Of a stretch of 28,757 nt of DNA, positions 1 to 7,501 are shown in pieces (positions within the stretch are counted from its first letter, which is position 1; the number at the start of each line of letters is the position of its first letter). A program made the translations under genes and the position numbers. The DNA is taken from the IMG/VR virus record IMGVR_UViG_3300035187_002872, positions 1 through 28,757 of that record; one strand, 5' to 3'. Origin of the DNA: a virus. The notes under the pieces were generated by a model. The model did not search any database. It was not told where the DNA came from and saw nothing but the letters and a program-made list of their open reading frames with translations.

Positions 1-1237
1 TACTTAATAGTCCCTGATTATTTGTATATCCAATTCCAGCAGTAAATGCACCATCAACGACTCTGTATAGTGTGGTCGGACCGAAAGCATTAATTACAAA
101 TCCACCAGTAGAAGTTGTAACGTCAGTAATTGTAAGATTATCATTAACATTGACCGTTCCACCATTAGAATCAAGTGTTAAATTACCAGTGACGGTATCA
201 ATTGTATTATCATTTGTAATTCCAATTTGAATATTATCAATCGTAGCTCCGCCGTTCGCATCAATCGCACCAGCAAATGTGGAAATACCGGAAACATTTA
301 GATTGGTTAGATTAGTCTGAGTGCTATTCAGTGTGGCAATCGTACCAACACCAGTATAATTCAGATTTGTACCACTAATATTAGTTACAATTCCACTATT
401 AATATAAGCATTAGTAGAATATAATGTGGCAATACTACCAATACCACTGTTCAGAAGATTATTGGTTAGATTATTAATCGTACCAGTTGAGCTATTCAGA
501 GTGGTGATTGTAGCGATACCACTTGAAAGTCTTGTGTTGGTTAAATCAGTTACGACACCAACATTAATATAACCATTCGATGCATAAAGGTTGGTAATCG
601 TACTGGTGCCAACAACTTCTCTAGTAACATCTAGATTTGTAATTGTACCAACACCAGTATAATTCAGATTTGTACCAGAAATATCGGTTACAATTCCACT
701 ATTAATATAAGCATTGGTAGAATATAATGTAGCGATACTACCAATACCACTATTCAGAAGATTATTAGTTAGATTATTAATATTACCAGTCGAACTATTC
801 AGAGTAGTAATTGTAGCGATACCACTCGTAAGTCTGGTGTTTGTAATATCAGTAATTACACCAACATTGATGTTAGCAGTTGGTGAATATAAAGTAGCAA
901 TTGATCCAACACCACTGACATTCAGAATGGTGCTGTTTAGATTGTTAATTGTGCCAATACCACTGTTTAGGATATTGACTGTACCTACACCAGTGTTATT
1001 AAAGTCGCTGATTACATTATTAATTGTACCAATACCGCTAGTCAGTCTAGTATTGGTAAGATTGGTAATTGTTGAATTAGTGCTGGTAAAGGTTGTAATC
1101 GTACCTATACCTGCATTTATATTTCCATTAAAAGTAGTGGCTGTAACTACACCAGTAACTAATACATCCCCAATAACATGCAGAGCAGATGTTGGATTAG
1201 TTGTCCCTATACCAGTATTAGTTCTTAGTAGAGCCAT
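1..1237 (-). CDS. Virion structural / tail-fibre-like repeat protein (C-terminus outside window)
   Basis: The reading frame starts at ATG 1237 and stays open to the window edge (412 codons seen), so the C-terminus lies outside. An AGGA element precedes the ATG closely. The N-terminus carries the phrase NPTSALHVIGD, typical of phage fibre and baseplate-associated proteins. The rest is a low-complexity beta-rich array of S/N-G-I-G-T-I-x-N-L-type units, consistent with a trimeric beta-helical fibre. Two tandem in-frame units of 101 residues are visible (see repeat entry). A late-promoter motif lies 20 nt upstream. It heads the group of structural genes running off the window. The family is recognised only by composition and style; which part of the virion it forms is not determined. 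Confidence 0.8.
   Translation of the reverse strand, partial: MALLRTNTGIGTTNPTSALHVIGDVLVTGVVTATTFNGNINAGIGTITTFTSTNSTITNLTNTRLTSGIGTINNVISDFNNTGVGTVNILNSGIGTINNLNSTILNVSGVGSIATLYSPTANINVGVITDITNTRLTSGIATITTLNSSTGNINNLTNNLLNSGIGSIATLYSTNAYINSGIVTDISGTNLNYTGVGTITNLDVTREVVGTSTITNLYASNGYINVGVVTDLTNTRLSSGIATITTLNSSTGTINNLTNNLLNSGIGSIATLYSTNAYINSGIVTNISGTNLNYTGVGTIATLNSTQTNLTNLNVSGISTFAGAIDANGGATIDNIQIGITNDNTIDTVTGNLTLDSNGGTVNVNDNLTITDVTTSTGGFVINAFGPTTLYRVVDGAFTAGIGYTNNQGLLS
358..963 (-). repeat. Two tandem 303-nt in-frame repeats in fibre-like gene
   Basis: The block 358-660 is repeated at 661-963 with many scattered substitutions. The period is 303 nt, exactly 101 codons, so the reading frame is kept. 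Each unit encodes a run of short beta-repeats beginning around the SGTNLNYTGVGTI segment. Differences fall largely at third codon positions, which suggests an older duplication under protein-level selection. Confidence 0.75.
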
Positions 1238-1257
1238 CTTTTTCCTTTATATAAGGT

Positions 1258-1265
1258 TATTTATT
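1258..1265 (-). promoter_or_regulatory. Candidate T4-type late promoter (AATAAATA)
   Basis: The minus strand reads AATAAATA, one base from the T4 late consensus TATAAATA. It ends 20 nt before the ATG of the structural gene at 1237. The same octamer recurs at 5260, 5659 and 12891, and the exact consensus occurs at 8129. Confidence 0.55.
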
Positions 1266-1279
1266 CTGCGATATTAACA

Positions 1280-2149
1280 TCAATAATTTACATTGTAACC
1301 ACTATATATGGTCCAACTTGTACCATCACCATTTCCTTCAAAAACATAACTTTGATTTTGTGACAATGTATAAGTTGCATATTGTGTGGTAGCACTTGCA
1401 ACCATTCTTGCACCAGTTAATCTAGCGTGATTGCCAACTAATAATTCTAAAACATTTTTTCCACCAATTACACTTGGATTAAATAATGTAATTTCAATAA
1501 CAATATTGGGAGATCCTACAGTACCAGAAGTTGCCGCCGTTCCCTCATAACGAATTCTTTGATAATCAGTTCCAAAAGCAAATCTAGAAACTCTTTGATA
1601 TGAGTTATCTGCAGATCCAAAATGAAACTTGGGAACTGGTGGACGAGTTGCTCCTAATGCACCAAGATTTCCATATTCACTCGCCCCAGAACCAAAGGTC
1701 AAATAAGTATTCGACCCCATATAGGTTGTAGTATATCCACTTCCAGCAATATAAAATGTAAATGGTAGGTTAATCGTTAAGAAGTTATCATCTACCGAAG
1801 CATTTTGAATACCTGTCCAACTTCCAGTAGGAGGATAAGTTCCACCACCTGTCCCATAGATTGGTAATTTAGTACCAGCAACAATACTATAAATTCCTGC
1901 AGGTGGAGGAGGAGTTACATCACTTACTCCAGTCAATTCGTCAAAATAATTATAAACTCTCAAATCTTTATTATCTACAATTCTCATAGGAATAGTGCCA
2001 GTCAATTCAGAAAATTCACCCTCCTTCATTGTATTGGAATAAAAAATTCCATACTGATCAACACTCACATTTCTACTTGGTGAAGAAAACTCATCAAATA
2101 GATTTGCAAAAAGCACACCGTCAGATCTTAATCGTGCTACAGTATTCAT
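1280..2149 (-). CDS. Virion structural protein, fibre-associated (289 aa)
   Basis: The ATG at 2149 overlaps the stop of the upstream structural gene by one base (TGATG), implying translational coupling. The N-terminal ~75 residues are charged and mixed. A proline run (TPPPPAG, about residue 80) then leads into a Gly/Ser/Thr/Tyr-rich beta domain of about 200 residues with no enzyme motif, which resembles a fibre tip or adhesin head. There is no signal peptide or membrane segment. It sits between two fibre-like genes, so a virion role is likely, but I do not recognise a named family. Receptor binding is inference from composition and position. Confidence 0.7.
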   Translation of the reverse strand: MNTVARLRSDGVLFANLFDEFSSPSRNVSVDQYGIFYSNTMKEGEFSELTGTIPMRIVDNKDLRVYNYFDELTGVSDVTPPPPAGIYSIVAGTKLPIYGTGGGTYPPTGSWTGIQNASVDDNFLTINLPFTFYIAGSGYTTTYMGSNTYLTFGSGASEYGNLGALGATRPPVPKFHFGSADNSYQRVSRFAFGTDYQRIRYEGTAATSGTVGSPNIVIEITLFNPSVIGGKNVLELLVGNHARLTGARMVASATTQYATYTLSQNQSYVFEGNGDGTSWTIYSGYNVNY

Positions 2150-3003
2150 CAGATAAAGATAAAGTCAAGAGAATTAAGAGAATTATTATGTTGAATTACA
2201 AAACGATTTGCAGCACCTGATGCCTGCACTCCAATATCACCAACTACGTCTAGTTCTTCTCTAGGTGCAGTAATACCAAGTCCAACCGCACCAGAAACAT
2301 AAGCACCACCAGTAACTTGAAGTCTCTGTGACGCTGTTCCTGTTGTTGTACCAGATCCAATGAATACTGGACCATTGGTAAATGTTGAGATGCCGGAAAC
2401 TTGTAACTGAGAAAATGATGTGGCAGCAGCAACAATACGATTAATTGTCGCAGCAACACCAGTGATACTTGTAAATGTAGCAGCAACTCCAGTCAGATTT
2501 GTAATAATTCCGCTACTTACATTTAAGTTTGCAACTGTTGCAGCAGTTCCAGTTAAATTTACAATTTGACCACTTGTAAAAGTAACAGCAACACCACTTA
2601 GGTTAGTAATAATACCACTACTGACATTCAAATTAGTGATAGTTGCACCAGTACCAGAGATACTTGCAATTGTTGCAATACCAGTAATATTTGCATTTCT
2701 AATAGTTGCAATGCCAGTAAAGTTTGCATTGCGAGCAGTTAATTCGTCAAATACTAAATCATCAGCAATATAAAGGTCACCACCAACATAAAGGTCTCCA
2801 CCAGTGGTCGTAATACCACCAGAAGATGCAAGCGTGGTAACGCCTGTAATTTCAGTATCACCAATTACGTATAAACTTCTACTCCCAGCATTAGTCGTCC
2901 CAATTCCGACCTTGCCAGTTACTTGAAGTACTGTTTTACTTTCAGTACTTGAGGATACTCCTACATTCAGTTGTGTTTGTCTACCGGAAAGAAACTTTGC
3001 CAT
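2149..3003 (-). CDS. Tail-fibre-like structural protein with GIGTTN / T-G-I-A-T repeats (284 aa)
   Basis: The start of the protein has the phage-fibre phrase VGIGTTN followed by LYVIGDTEITG, close to the NPTSALHVIGD phrase in the gene ending at 1237. Residues of about 85 to 190 form short repeats of the type NxxGIATI / NLNVSSGIITNLTG, characteristic of beta-helical fibre shafts. The C-terminal ~60 residues (AVGLGITAPREELDVVGD onward) repeat the same head phrase and end in a hydrophobic LDFIFI. Its stop overlaps the next ATG (TGATG). It is probably part of the fibre or baseplate periphery. Confidence 0.75.
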   Translation of the reverse strand: MAKFLSGRQTQLNVGVSSSTESKTVLQVTGKVGIGTTNAGSRSLYVIGDTEITGVTTLASSGGITTTGGDLYVGGDLYIADDLVFDELTARNANFTGIATIRNANITGIATIASISGTGATITNLNVSSGIITNLSGVAVTFTSGQIVNLTGTAATVANLNVSSGIITNLTGVAATFTSITGVAATINRIVAAATSFSQLQVSGISTFTNGPVFIGSGTTTGTASQRLQVTGGAYVSGAVGLGITAPREELDVVGDIGVQASGAANRFVIQHNNSLNSLDFIFI

Positions 3004-3011
3004 TTAGAGTA

Positions 3012-3353
3012 TTAGTTAAGAGTTTCTAGGACACTAGCAATAAATTTAATATTGGATGCGTTACTTGCAGAAAGAACTAACACATCATTCGACTCAAGAG
3101 TTAATTTACCAGAGAGCAAACTTACACTATCATTACCTTGAACTGCAAAATCTTTTAAGATTTCAGTTGTCACAGCAATACCAGAAGTTGTCCTTTGGTG
3201 AGAAAAAGAAATAGTATGAGTTGTATTACTAATATTTGCACATTGTGCAAGCAAAACAACTCCAGTATAACCAACTGGAGCAGTATAAATTCCAACTGGA
3301 TTTATTGTTGCTACTTTAGTAATTGTTTTAAATACATTTAATGGTAAAGCCAT
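3012..3353 (-). CDS. Small conserved-type virion protein (113 aa)
   Basis: A short, complete frame lies 3 nt downstream of the 617-residue structural gene and 8 nt upstream of the next fibre gene, so it belongs to the same transcript. The protein is beta-rich (alternating V/I/T/S), lacks cysteine-pair or catalytic motifs, and has one Cys near residue 38. It has no signal peptide or transmembrane helix. The composition suits a small beta-sandwich capsid decoration or fibre attachment protein, but no family was recognised. The virion assignment rests on neighbours. Confidence 0.65.
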   Translation of the reverse strand: MALPLNVFKTITKVATINPVGIYTAPVGYTGVVLLAQCANISNTTHTISFSHQRTTSGIAVTTEILKDFAVQGNDSVSLLSGKLTLESNDVLVLSASNASNIKFIASVLETLN

Positions 3354-3356
3354 TGA

Positions 3357-5210
3357 TTAATCTCCTCCTAATGCTAGAATGAATGGTGTGAGTGTTGAAA
3401 ACAAACTCTTAGAATAAAAAATACCTGAAATAGAACCTGTTGTTTGATTGACAACAACACCTTCACCAATTCTAAAGTTTCCTGCTTGGTCCGTACTTGT
3501 ATAGACTACAAGACCACCATTTCTCATATCAACTTCATTATCTTGAATTGGAACACCACCTTGATTTGGAAGAGCAGAATTGATATCAGTTCCAGAACCA
3601 ATGTATTCAAAAGAGTGTCCAGAAGCAAGAATTCTACTTTGTTTAAAGAATGGAATTGAAACTCCAGCGCCCACAGCATAGGGGACATTTTCATTTACAG
3701 TAATTGTAGTTATCCCTGCAGAAATGGGTGTTGAGCTTAAAATTGCATAATATGTTGGAAGTGTTTCAAGTAAAGCTGATGCATTATTTGCACCAACATC
3801 GGGAGGTGAGATTGTAATTGTAGGCAGTGATGTATATCCCCTACCACTTGAAATTAATTCAATATTAACTACACTGCCGTTTCTAATTTCAGCAGCAGCT
3901 TGAGCAGTAACTCCCCAGTCTGTAGGAGGTGCTGAAATTGTAATTGTGGGAGTAGTTAAGTATCCACTTCCACCAGATACAATACGAATTTTAGATACAG
4001 TATAATATAAATTGTCAAAATAAATTACTTGTCCATCAAATGGACGAATTAGATTTAGTTTAACTGTTCCACCAGAAACATAAGTATGGGGTAAAGTAGA
4101 AGTTCCAACATTAGCACTGAAAGTATATGTTGTTGGTGTAGATAATACATCAAAAACATATCCATTATTTCCACTCGGATATGTTACAATTCCAGGTCCA
4201 GATGGACAAGAAAAACTAAGACCTGCAATTGTAACTCCCATTCCAACTTCAAATCCGTGCTCATTATCAGTCGTAATCGTCACAATGCCTGTTACATTAT
4301 TGTAAATTGCATTTGTAACATTAAATGTTGGATTATTAAAAGCTACTGCAAATGTATCTGCATTAACATCACTTGATGTTGAAAGTATTCCAGAGTATTT
4401 TCTAGGTCCAACACCATCAGAAACTAGTCCATAATTTCCAAATGATGCATTAGAATTTGTAAGATCGCAAGCACCACCACTTCCACAAAATACTGCGGTG
4501 TCTGGGCAGATGGTAAAGAGTGAAACTAACTGTGCATATCCTTCATTTGTAATTGAAACACCAATACCACCTTGATTATATTGAGTATAAGAGTCAAGGA
4601 CCATTGATTTAGTTGGTCCAATCGAATATCGCCCATCAACTTTCATTCCAATGCTGCTTGGAATAAAGTTAGTGCAATTTTGAATATAAGGAGACTGATT
4701 GTTATAAACTGGTTTACTAGGGTTAAATGCAAAAATTGCCCCTGTATTTGCAGTTCCTACAAAAGACATTTCAGCAATATAGTTTCCATTGCTGACGTAA
4801 AAAAGATCTCCTTGATTTTGAGGAGTAACGGAAACTTCTCTTAAACTATCACCAACAATACTTACTTGGTTTGGTAGTGCAATTGGATTATTTTCTACAT
4901 AAGATCCAGCAGCAACTTTAATAACAGTTCCCGTTGTTGCTGCTGTGACTGCTGCTCCGATTGTTCTTTTTGCGTCTCCGAGTTTGAGTCCTGTGTTTGT
5001 GTCTTTTCCATCAGGAGTAACATAAAGAATATTTGTAACAGTAGCACCCGCTGCCACCCTAACGACTTCCGATCCAATACCTACTCTATTTCTGACAGCA
5101 TAGAGTTCAGCATCATTAATATTGTAAGCTAATTCGCCATATTGGAGCACTCCTTGTGCAGGTATTTTACCTGGCACGGCAGAGCGTTTAATTCGAATCG
5201 GAGTTGCCAT
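3357..5210 (-). CDS. Large virion structural protein with beta-helix (pectin-lyase-like) region (617 aa)
   Basis: The N-terminus (MATPIRIKRSAVPGKIPAQG, then LQYGELAYNINDAELY) is a phrase frequent in cyanophage structural proteins. Residues of about 60 to 130 (YVTPDGKDTNTGL..., AAGSYVENNPI, SIVGDSL) look like the first coils of a right-handed beta-helix as found in phage tailspikes and pectin-lyase-like folds. Two near-identical inner phrases, GGSGYLTTPTITIS and SGRGYTSLPTITIS, mark a short duplicated module at about residues 415-470. Cysteines cluster near residues 235-247. No catalytic triad is evident, so polysaccharide-depolymerase activity is not claimed. A late-promoter motif lies about 50 nt upstream. 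Confidence 0.75.
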   Translation of the reverse strand: MATPIRIKRSAVPGKIPAQGVLQYGELAYNINDAELYAVRNRVGIGSEVVRVAAGATVTNILYVTPDGKDTNTGLKLGDAKRTIGAAVTAATTGTVIKVAAGSYVENNPIALPNQVSIVGDSLREVSVTPQNQGDLFYVSNGNYIAEMSFVGTANTGAIFAFNPSKPVYNNQSPYIQNCTNFIPSSIGMKVDGRYSIGPTKSMVLDSYTQYNQGGIGVSITNEGYAQLVSLFTICPDTAVFCGSGGACDLTNSNASFGNYGLVSDGVGPRKYSGILSTSSDVNADTFAVAFNNPTFNVTNAIYNNVTGIVTITTDNEHGFEVGMGVTIAGLSFSCPSGPGIVTYPSGNNGYVFDVLSTPTTYTFSANVGTSTLPHTYVSGGTVKLNLIRPFDGQVIYFDNLYYTVSKIRIVSGGSGYLTTPTITISAPPTDWGVTAQAAAEIRNGSVVNIELISSGRGYTSLPTITISPPDVGANNASALLETLPTYYAILSSTPISAGITTITVNENVPYAVGAGVSIPFFKQSRILASGHSFEYIGSGTDINSALPNQGGVPIQDNEVDMRNGGLVVYTSTDQAGNFRIGEGVVVNQTTGSISGIFYSKSLFSTLTPFILALGGD

Positions 5211-5259
5211 TTATGATATGCGGTATCTACCATAAGGTCAGTATTTACTGCCTTTGATA

Positions 5260-5267
5260 TATTTATT
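5260..5267 (-). promoter_or_regulatory. Candidate late promoter (AATAAATA) ahead of structural genes
   Basis: The octamer AATAAATA on the minus strand overlaps the last base of the HNH gene and lies about 50 nt before the ATG at 5210. It would allow structural genes 5210 to 1280 to be transcribed independently of the HNH gene. Confidence 0.5.
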
Positions 5268-5638
5268 CAAGTTGCATTATTGCGTCTTGGGCGATAAGAA
5301 AATAGATTTGTAGGAGGATCTGGTTTCATCCACTCTTCTATTTTATTAAATTTATCTTCACTATAAAAATCTTGCTGGACATACCATAACTTCCAGTGCT
5401 CGTGTCCCTTCGATTGATTACAAGAATGGCAGCAGCACACTACATTCTTTGTGAAATCTGCACCCCCTTTACATTGTGGAATGATATGATCAATTGTTAG
5501 ATTGTCTTCAGATCCACAATAAGCACATTTATTTTCCCAACTGTCCTTTATGTTTTGTCTCCATAATCGTTTCGCATCCCCACTATTTGTCACATATAAA
5601 TGAAACAAATATTCTTGAGGCGAATGGAGAGGAACCAT
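5267..5638 (-). CDS. HNH endonuclease, free-standing (123 aa)
   Basis: The protein has a canonical zinc-stabilised HNH module: CAYCG at about residues 37-41, LTIDHIIPQCKGG with the DH pair of the active site, then N and a second Cys pair in the CCCHSCNQSKG stretch. The length of about 120 residues fits small phage HNH proteins, either mobile homing endonucleases or packaging-associated nucleases. It sits alone between a small-protein cluster and the structural block rather than beside terminase genes, which favours a homing-type element. A late-promoter motif ends 20 nt upstream of the ATG. Its cleavage target is unknown. Confidence 0.85.
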   Translation of the reverse strand: MVPLHSPQEYLFHLYVTNSGDAKRLWRQNIKDSWENKCAYCGSEDNLTIDHIIPQCKGGADFTKNVVCCCHSCNQSKGHEHWKLWYVQQDFYSEDKFNKIEEWMKPDPPTNLFSYRPRRNNAT

Positions 5639-5657
5639 AAAAACCTTTGCTTTTCTT

Positions 5658-5750
5658 TTATTTATTTTTTGTTTTTATAACTTTAACTAATTCTTTTAAT
5701 GTAATGTAAATGTAATGAAGTTGCTCTTTTAATGTAGTTTTATCATTCAT
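5658..5750 (-). CDS. Very small protein (30 aa), translationally coupled
   Basis: The ATG at 5750 overlaps the TGA of the upstream 93-residue gene (ATGA). The product is a charged, lysine-rich, probably helical peptide starting MNDKTTLKEQL and ending KVIKTKNK. The overlap and dense packing support expression, but no family is recognised. It could be a spurious frame in an AT-rich gap. Confidence 0.4.
   Translation of the reverse strand: MNDKTTLKEQLHYIYITLKELVKVIKTKNK
5659..5666 (-). promoter_or_regulatory. Candidate late promoter (AATAAATA) for HNH gene
   Basis: AATAAATA on the minus strand ends 20 nt before the HNH ATG (5638), the same spacing as at 1258. It falls in the last codons of the 30-residue frame, so chance occurrence in AT-rich sequence is possible. 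Confidence 0.4.
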
Positions 5751-6028
5751 ACTCTTACAGGTTCTTCTTTTCCTTCTGGTAACCAAATCTGTTGCTGCAA
5801 TTCCACAAAAGGCAATTCTTCTTGTGCAGCAGGAAGTCCAATCTGTCCTGGAAGTTGTTTATCAATGCTAGAGGAAACGTCAATGACCTGATCCATTATA
5901 AACCGATGACGACTATAAGTTCTATTTTGAGAATCAAATGCAACCATCATAATCGCATCATTGATATCAGCACAATGACAAATGACTCTTCCTGTTCTAC
6001 GTTCTCTTACAATCCAGTATTCATTCAT
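5747..6028 (-). CDS. Hypothetical phage protein (93 aa)
   Basis: The complete frame starts at ATG 6028, overlapping the previous gene's end by 8 nt. The N-terminal half (MNEYWIVRERRTGRVICHC, then DINDAIMMVAFD) looks like a small alpha/beta domain. The C-terminal third is Gln/Pro/Glu-rich (LPAAQEELPF, QQIWLPEGKEEP) and probably disordered. No catalytic motif or membrane segment is seen. It belongs to the small-protein train that runs from 7501 down to 5658; function unknown. Confidence 0.65.
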   Translation of the reverse strand: MNEYWIVRERRTGRVICHCADINDAIMMVAFDSQNRTYSRHRFIMDQVIDVSSSIDKQLPGQIGLPAAQEELPFVELQQQIWLPEGKEEPVRV

Positions 6029-6272
6029 TACTCGGTGCCTTTGAGGGTGTTACTGGATTGCGATTCACATTTTTAATCACAATGAAAGCATCGTTCTGAT
6101 AACTTGTGGTTCCATAAGGTTTTGACCACTTCGGATTGGCACCTTCTATTTGCTCAATACCACTGAAAGCAACTCCACCAATATGAACTTCTAATTTATC
6201 ATTCTTATCCCATCCAAGTTTTTCAAGAGCAATTGCCAGTTGCCCCAACATATCACCTGTTGCTTGTATCAT
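6021..6272 (-). CDS. Hypothetical phage protein (83 aa)
   Basis: I start this gene at ATG 6272 (MIQATGDMLGQLAIALEKLG). A longer in-frame version up to 6356 would begin on a non-ATG codon and run through another plausible gene in a different frame. The product has an N-terminal amphipathic helix followed by a segment with HIGGVAFSGIEQIEG and PYGTTSYQNDAFIVIKNV, suggestive of a small beta domain. Its 5' end overlaps the 43-residue gene upstream by 20 nt and its 3' end overlaps the next gene by 8 nt. No function is recognised. Confidence 0.55.
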   Translation of the reverse strand: MIQATGDMLGQLAIALEKLGWDKNDKLEVHIGGVAFSGIEQIEGANPKWSKPYGTTSYQNDAFIVIKNVNRNPVTPSKAPSNE

Positions 6273-6384
6273 TTTGCTTATCTGTAGTAGAAGTATTATA
6301 CGACTTTTTTGGAGGATTGTAAATACCAGGCCAAGTATCTCTAATAATCTCTGCAAGTTTATATGGTGTTTCTGAACTAATCAT
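6253..6384 (-). CDS. Small protein (43 aa), coupled to phosphoesterase gene
   Basis: The ATG at 6384 shares one base with the TGA of the phosphoesterase gene (TGATG). The product begins MISSETPYKLAEIIRDTWPG, followed by a Pro/Lys segment and a Thr/Asn/Asp-rich tail. The first 25 residues look like a structured helix, with aromatic residues in a pattern typical of conserved phage mini-proteins. No function can be assigned. Confidence 0.5.
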   Translation of the reverse strand: MISSETPYKLAEIIRDTWPGIYNPPKKSYNTSTTDKQNDTSNR

Positions 6385-7088
6385 CAATATTTCTCAAGTG
6401 AATAAATGCCATTTTTCTCTACAATGGCAGAACAAGTATCACACCAATCTCCACAGCACATATAAGTGATTTTACCAAAGTTGCGAATATGCCCGTGATG
6501 AATATGCCCACAAATCACACCATCATACTTCTTATCTCTTTGAGCACAATATGAAGCAATATCAGTCTCATATTGATTAATATAATTTTTTCCACGCACC
6601 GTATTCTTCAAAGCATAAACCAAAGAGAACCGAAAGAATCTTTCCAACCAAAAACTTAATGGAGTGATAATCTCATAACCTTTATTGAATACCAACTGCT
6701 TCCAAGACCCAGAAGAATACTCTGAATACTTGTCACCGTGAACACAAAGAAACTTATTTCCGTTTGAGTCCTTGTGAATATATTCATCTACCATTTTAAA
6801 GTTTTTATGCTCAAAATCACAATAGCGACGAATCTGTCCTTCGTGATTTCCAAGAATGTAAATGACTTCTGTGCCTTTCTTTGCAAGGTTGAGAATCTGA
6901 TGAACACATTCTGTATGCTCTTTCTTCCAACGAGTATTGTATTTTTCCATACAATGAATGTCAATAATATCACCGACCAAAACTAACTTCTTGGTCTTAA
7001 GTTCTTTAAGAAACTTCAGAAACTTTTGAGTATTGCAGCGAGGAGTGCCTAGATGCACATCTGATATGAAGACTGTATCATAAGTCAT
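6384..7088 (-). CDS. Calcineurin-like metallophosphoesterase, LpxH-like (234 aa)
   Basis: All metal-binding blocks of the calcineurin-type phosphoesterase superfamily are present: D-x-H in ISDVHLG (about residue 9), GDIID (about 40), GNHE (about 82), a His in VHGDKY (about 115) and GHIHHGH (about 195). The layout resembles UDP-2,3-diacylglucosamine pyrophosphatase-like proteins, so a phosphoester or pyrophosphate substrate, possibly lipid- or nucleotide-linked, is likely. I use ATG 7088 with GAGG 8 nt upstream; an alternative TTG at 7094 has poor spacing. The C-terminal part contains a Cys cluster (MCCGDWCDTC) that is unusual for the family and might bind metal. The substrate is not determined. 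Confidence 0.85.
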   Translation of the reverse strand: MTYDTVFISDVHLGTPRCNTQKFLKFLKELKTKKLVLVGDIIDIHCMEKYNTRWKKEHTECVHQILNLAKKGTEVIYILGNHEGQIRRYCDFEHKNFKMVDEYIHKDSNGNKFLCVHGDKYSEYSSGSWKQLVFNKGYEIITPLSFWLERFFRFSLVYALKNTVRGKNYINQYETDIASYCAQRDKKYDGVICGHIHHGHIRNFGKITYMCCGDWCDTCSAIVEKNGIYSLEKY

Positions 7089-7090
7089 AT

Positions 7091-7270
7091 TCAAGACCTC
7101 TTTGGGGTGTAATTCATATCTTCAAGAAGTTCGTCTAGCATTGCTCCATATTCTTTAAATCTTCTGTCTCCTGCAATAAAACATCTTTGTCTCATCCACA
7201 CAGCATCTGCTAAAAGTTTGATTTGCTCTTCTGAAAGTGAGAGTGTTTTCATTTTTTTAGGAAAAACCAT
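7091..7270 (-). CDS. Small hypothetical protein (59 aa)
   Basis: Two in-frame ATGs are possible: 7270 (MVFPKKMKTLSLSEEQ) and 7252 (MKTLSLSEEQ, 53 aa). The first leaves an 8-nt gap to the preceding gene, which fits the packing; neither has a clear ribosome binding site. The protein is helical and charged (EEQIKLLADAVWMRQRCF, then DRRFKEYGAMLDELLEDM). It ends just before the phosphoesterase start. No family is recognised. Confidence 0.55.
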   Translation of the reverse strand: MVFPKKMKTLSLSEEQIKLLADAVWMRQRCFIAGDRRFKEYGAMLDELLEDMNYTPKRS

Positions 7271-7278
7271 TCTATGTA

Positions 7279-7344
7279 TTATAGCAGAGATATTAAGAAT
7301 AGGAACACTCCGAAGAGTTGGAATATTATGAGGAGGGTGAGCAT
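7279..7344 (-). CDS. Candidate 21-residue single-helix membrane peptide
   Basis: The ATG at 7344 lies one nucleotide after the stop of the 51-residue gene. The product, MLTLLIIFQLFGVFLFLISL plus one Leu, is one uninterrupted hydrophobic helix long enough to cross a membrane. It fills the only gap in the small-gene train. No ribosome binding site is evident, so expression is uncertain. A TATAAT on the minus strand near its end (7278-7283) could be coincidence. Confidence 0.4.
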   Translation of the reverse strand: MLTLLIIFQLFGVFLFLISLL

Positions 7345-7345
7345 T

Positions 7346-7501
7346 TTATTGGTGCTTTTCAAGATAAGACATTAAATCTTTGAGATAGTCAGATGCATTA
7401 TTCCAATCACCACCAAATCTTTCTTCTAGATGATTGTAAAGTTGTTCCGCCTTCTCAGGTTCAAGTCCAGTTGATTGAATAAATCCTTCTTTAGTAATCA
7501 T
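7346..7501 (-). CDS. Small hypothetical protein (51 aa)
   Basis: The ATG at 7501 overlaps the end of the homing endonuclease gene by 11 nt. The product (MITKEGFIQSTGLEPEKAEQ..., ending LMSYLEKHQ) looks like a small helical protein: a helix-turn-helix-sized N-terminal part, then an FGGDWNNASDYLKDL segment. It is acidic and shows no catalytic motif. Function unknown; position suggests co-transcription with the endonuclease gene. Confidence 0.6.
   Translation of the reverse strand: MITKEGFIQSTGLEPEKAEQLYNHLEERFGGDWNNASDYLKDLMSYLEKHQ

Noticed and set aside
358-963. CRISPR-like or satellite array
   Set aside because: The period is 303 nt and the units are coding, with no short palindromic repeat and spacer structure.
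714-1277. 187-residue plus-strand open frame with a hydrophobic repeat product
   Set aside because: It is the antisense shadow of the fibre-like repeat gene on the minus strand; the repeat period and composition are explained by that gene.
3357-5210. Polysaccharide depolymerase call for the 617-residue beta-helix-like protein
   Set aside because: No catalytic residues or lyase motif could be identified; only the fold-like repeats are visible.
6273-6356. N-terminal extension of the 83-residue gene
   Set aside because: It would start on a non-ATG codon and overlaps the 43-residue gene that is fused to the phosphoesterase stop by TGATG.
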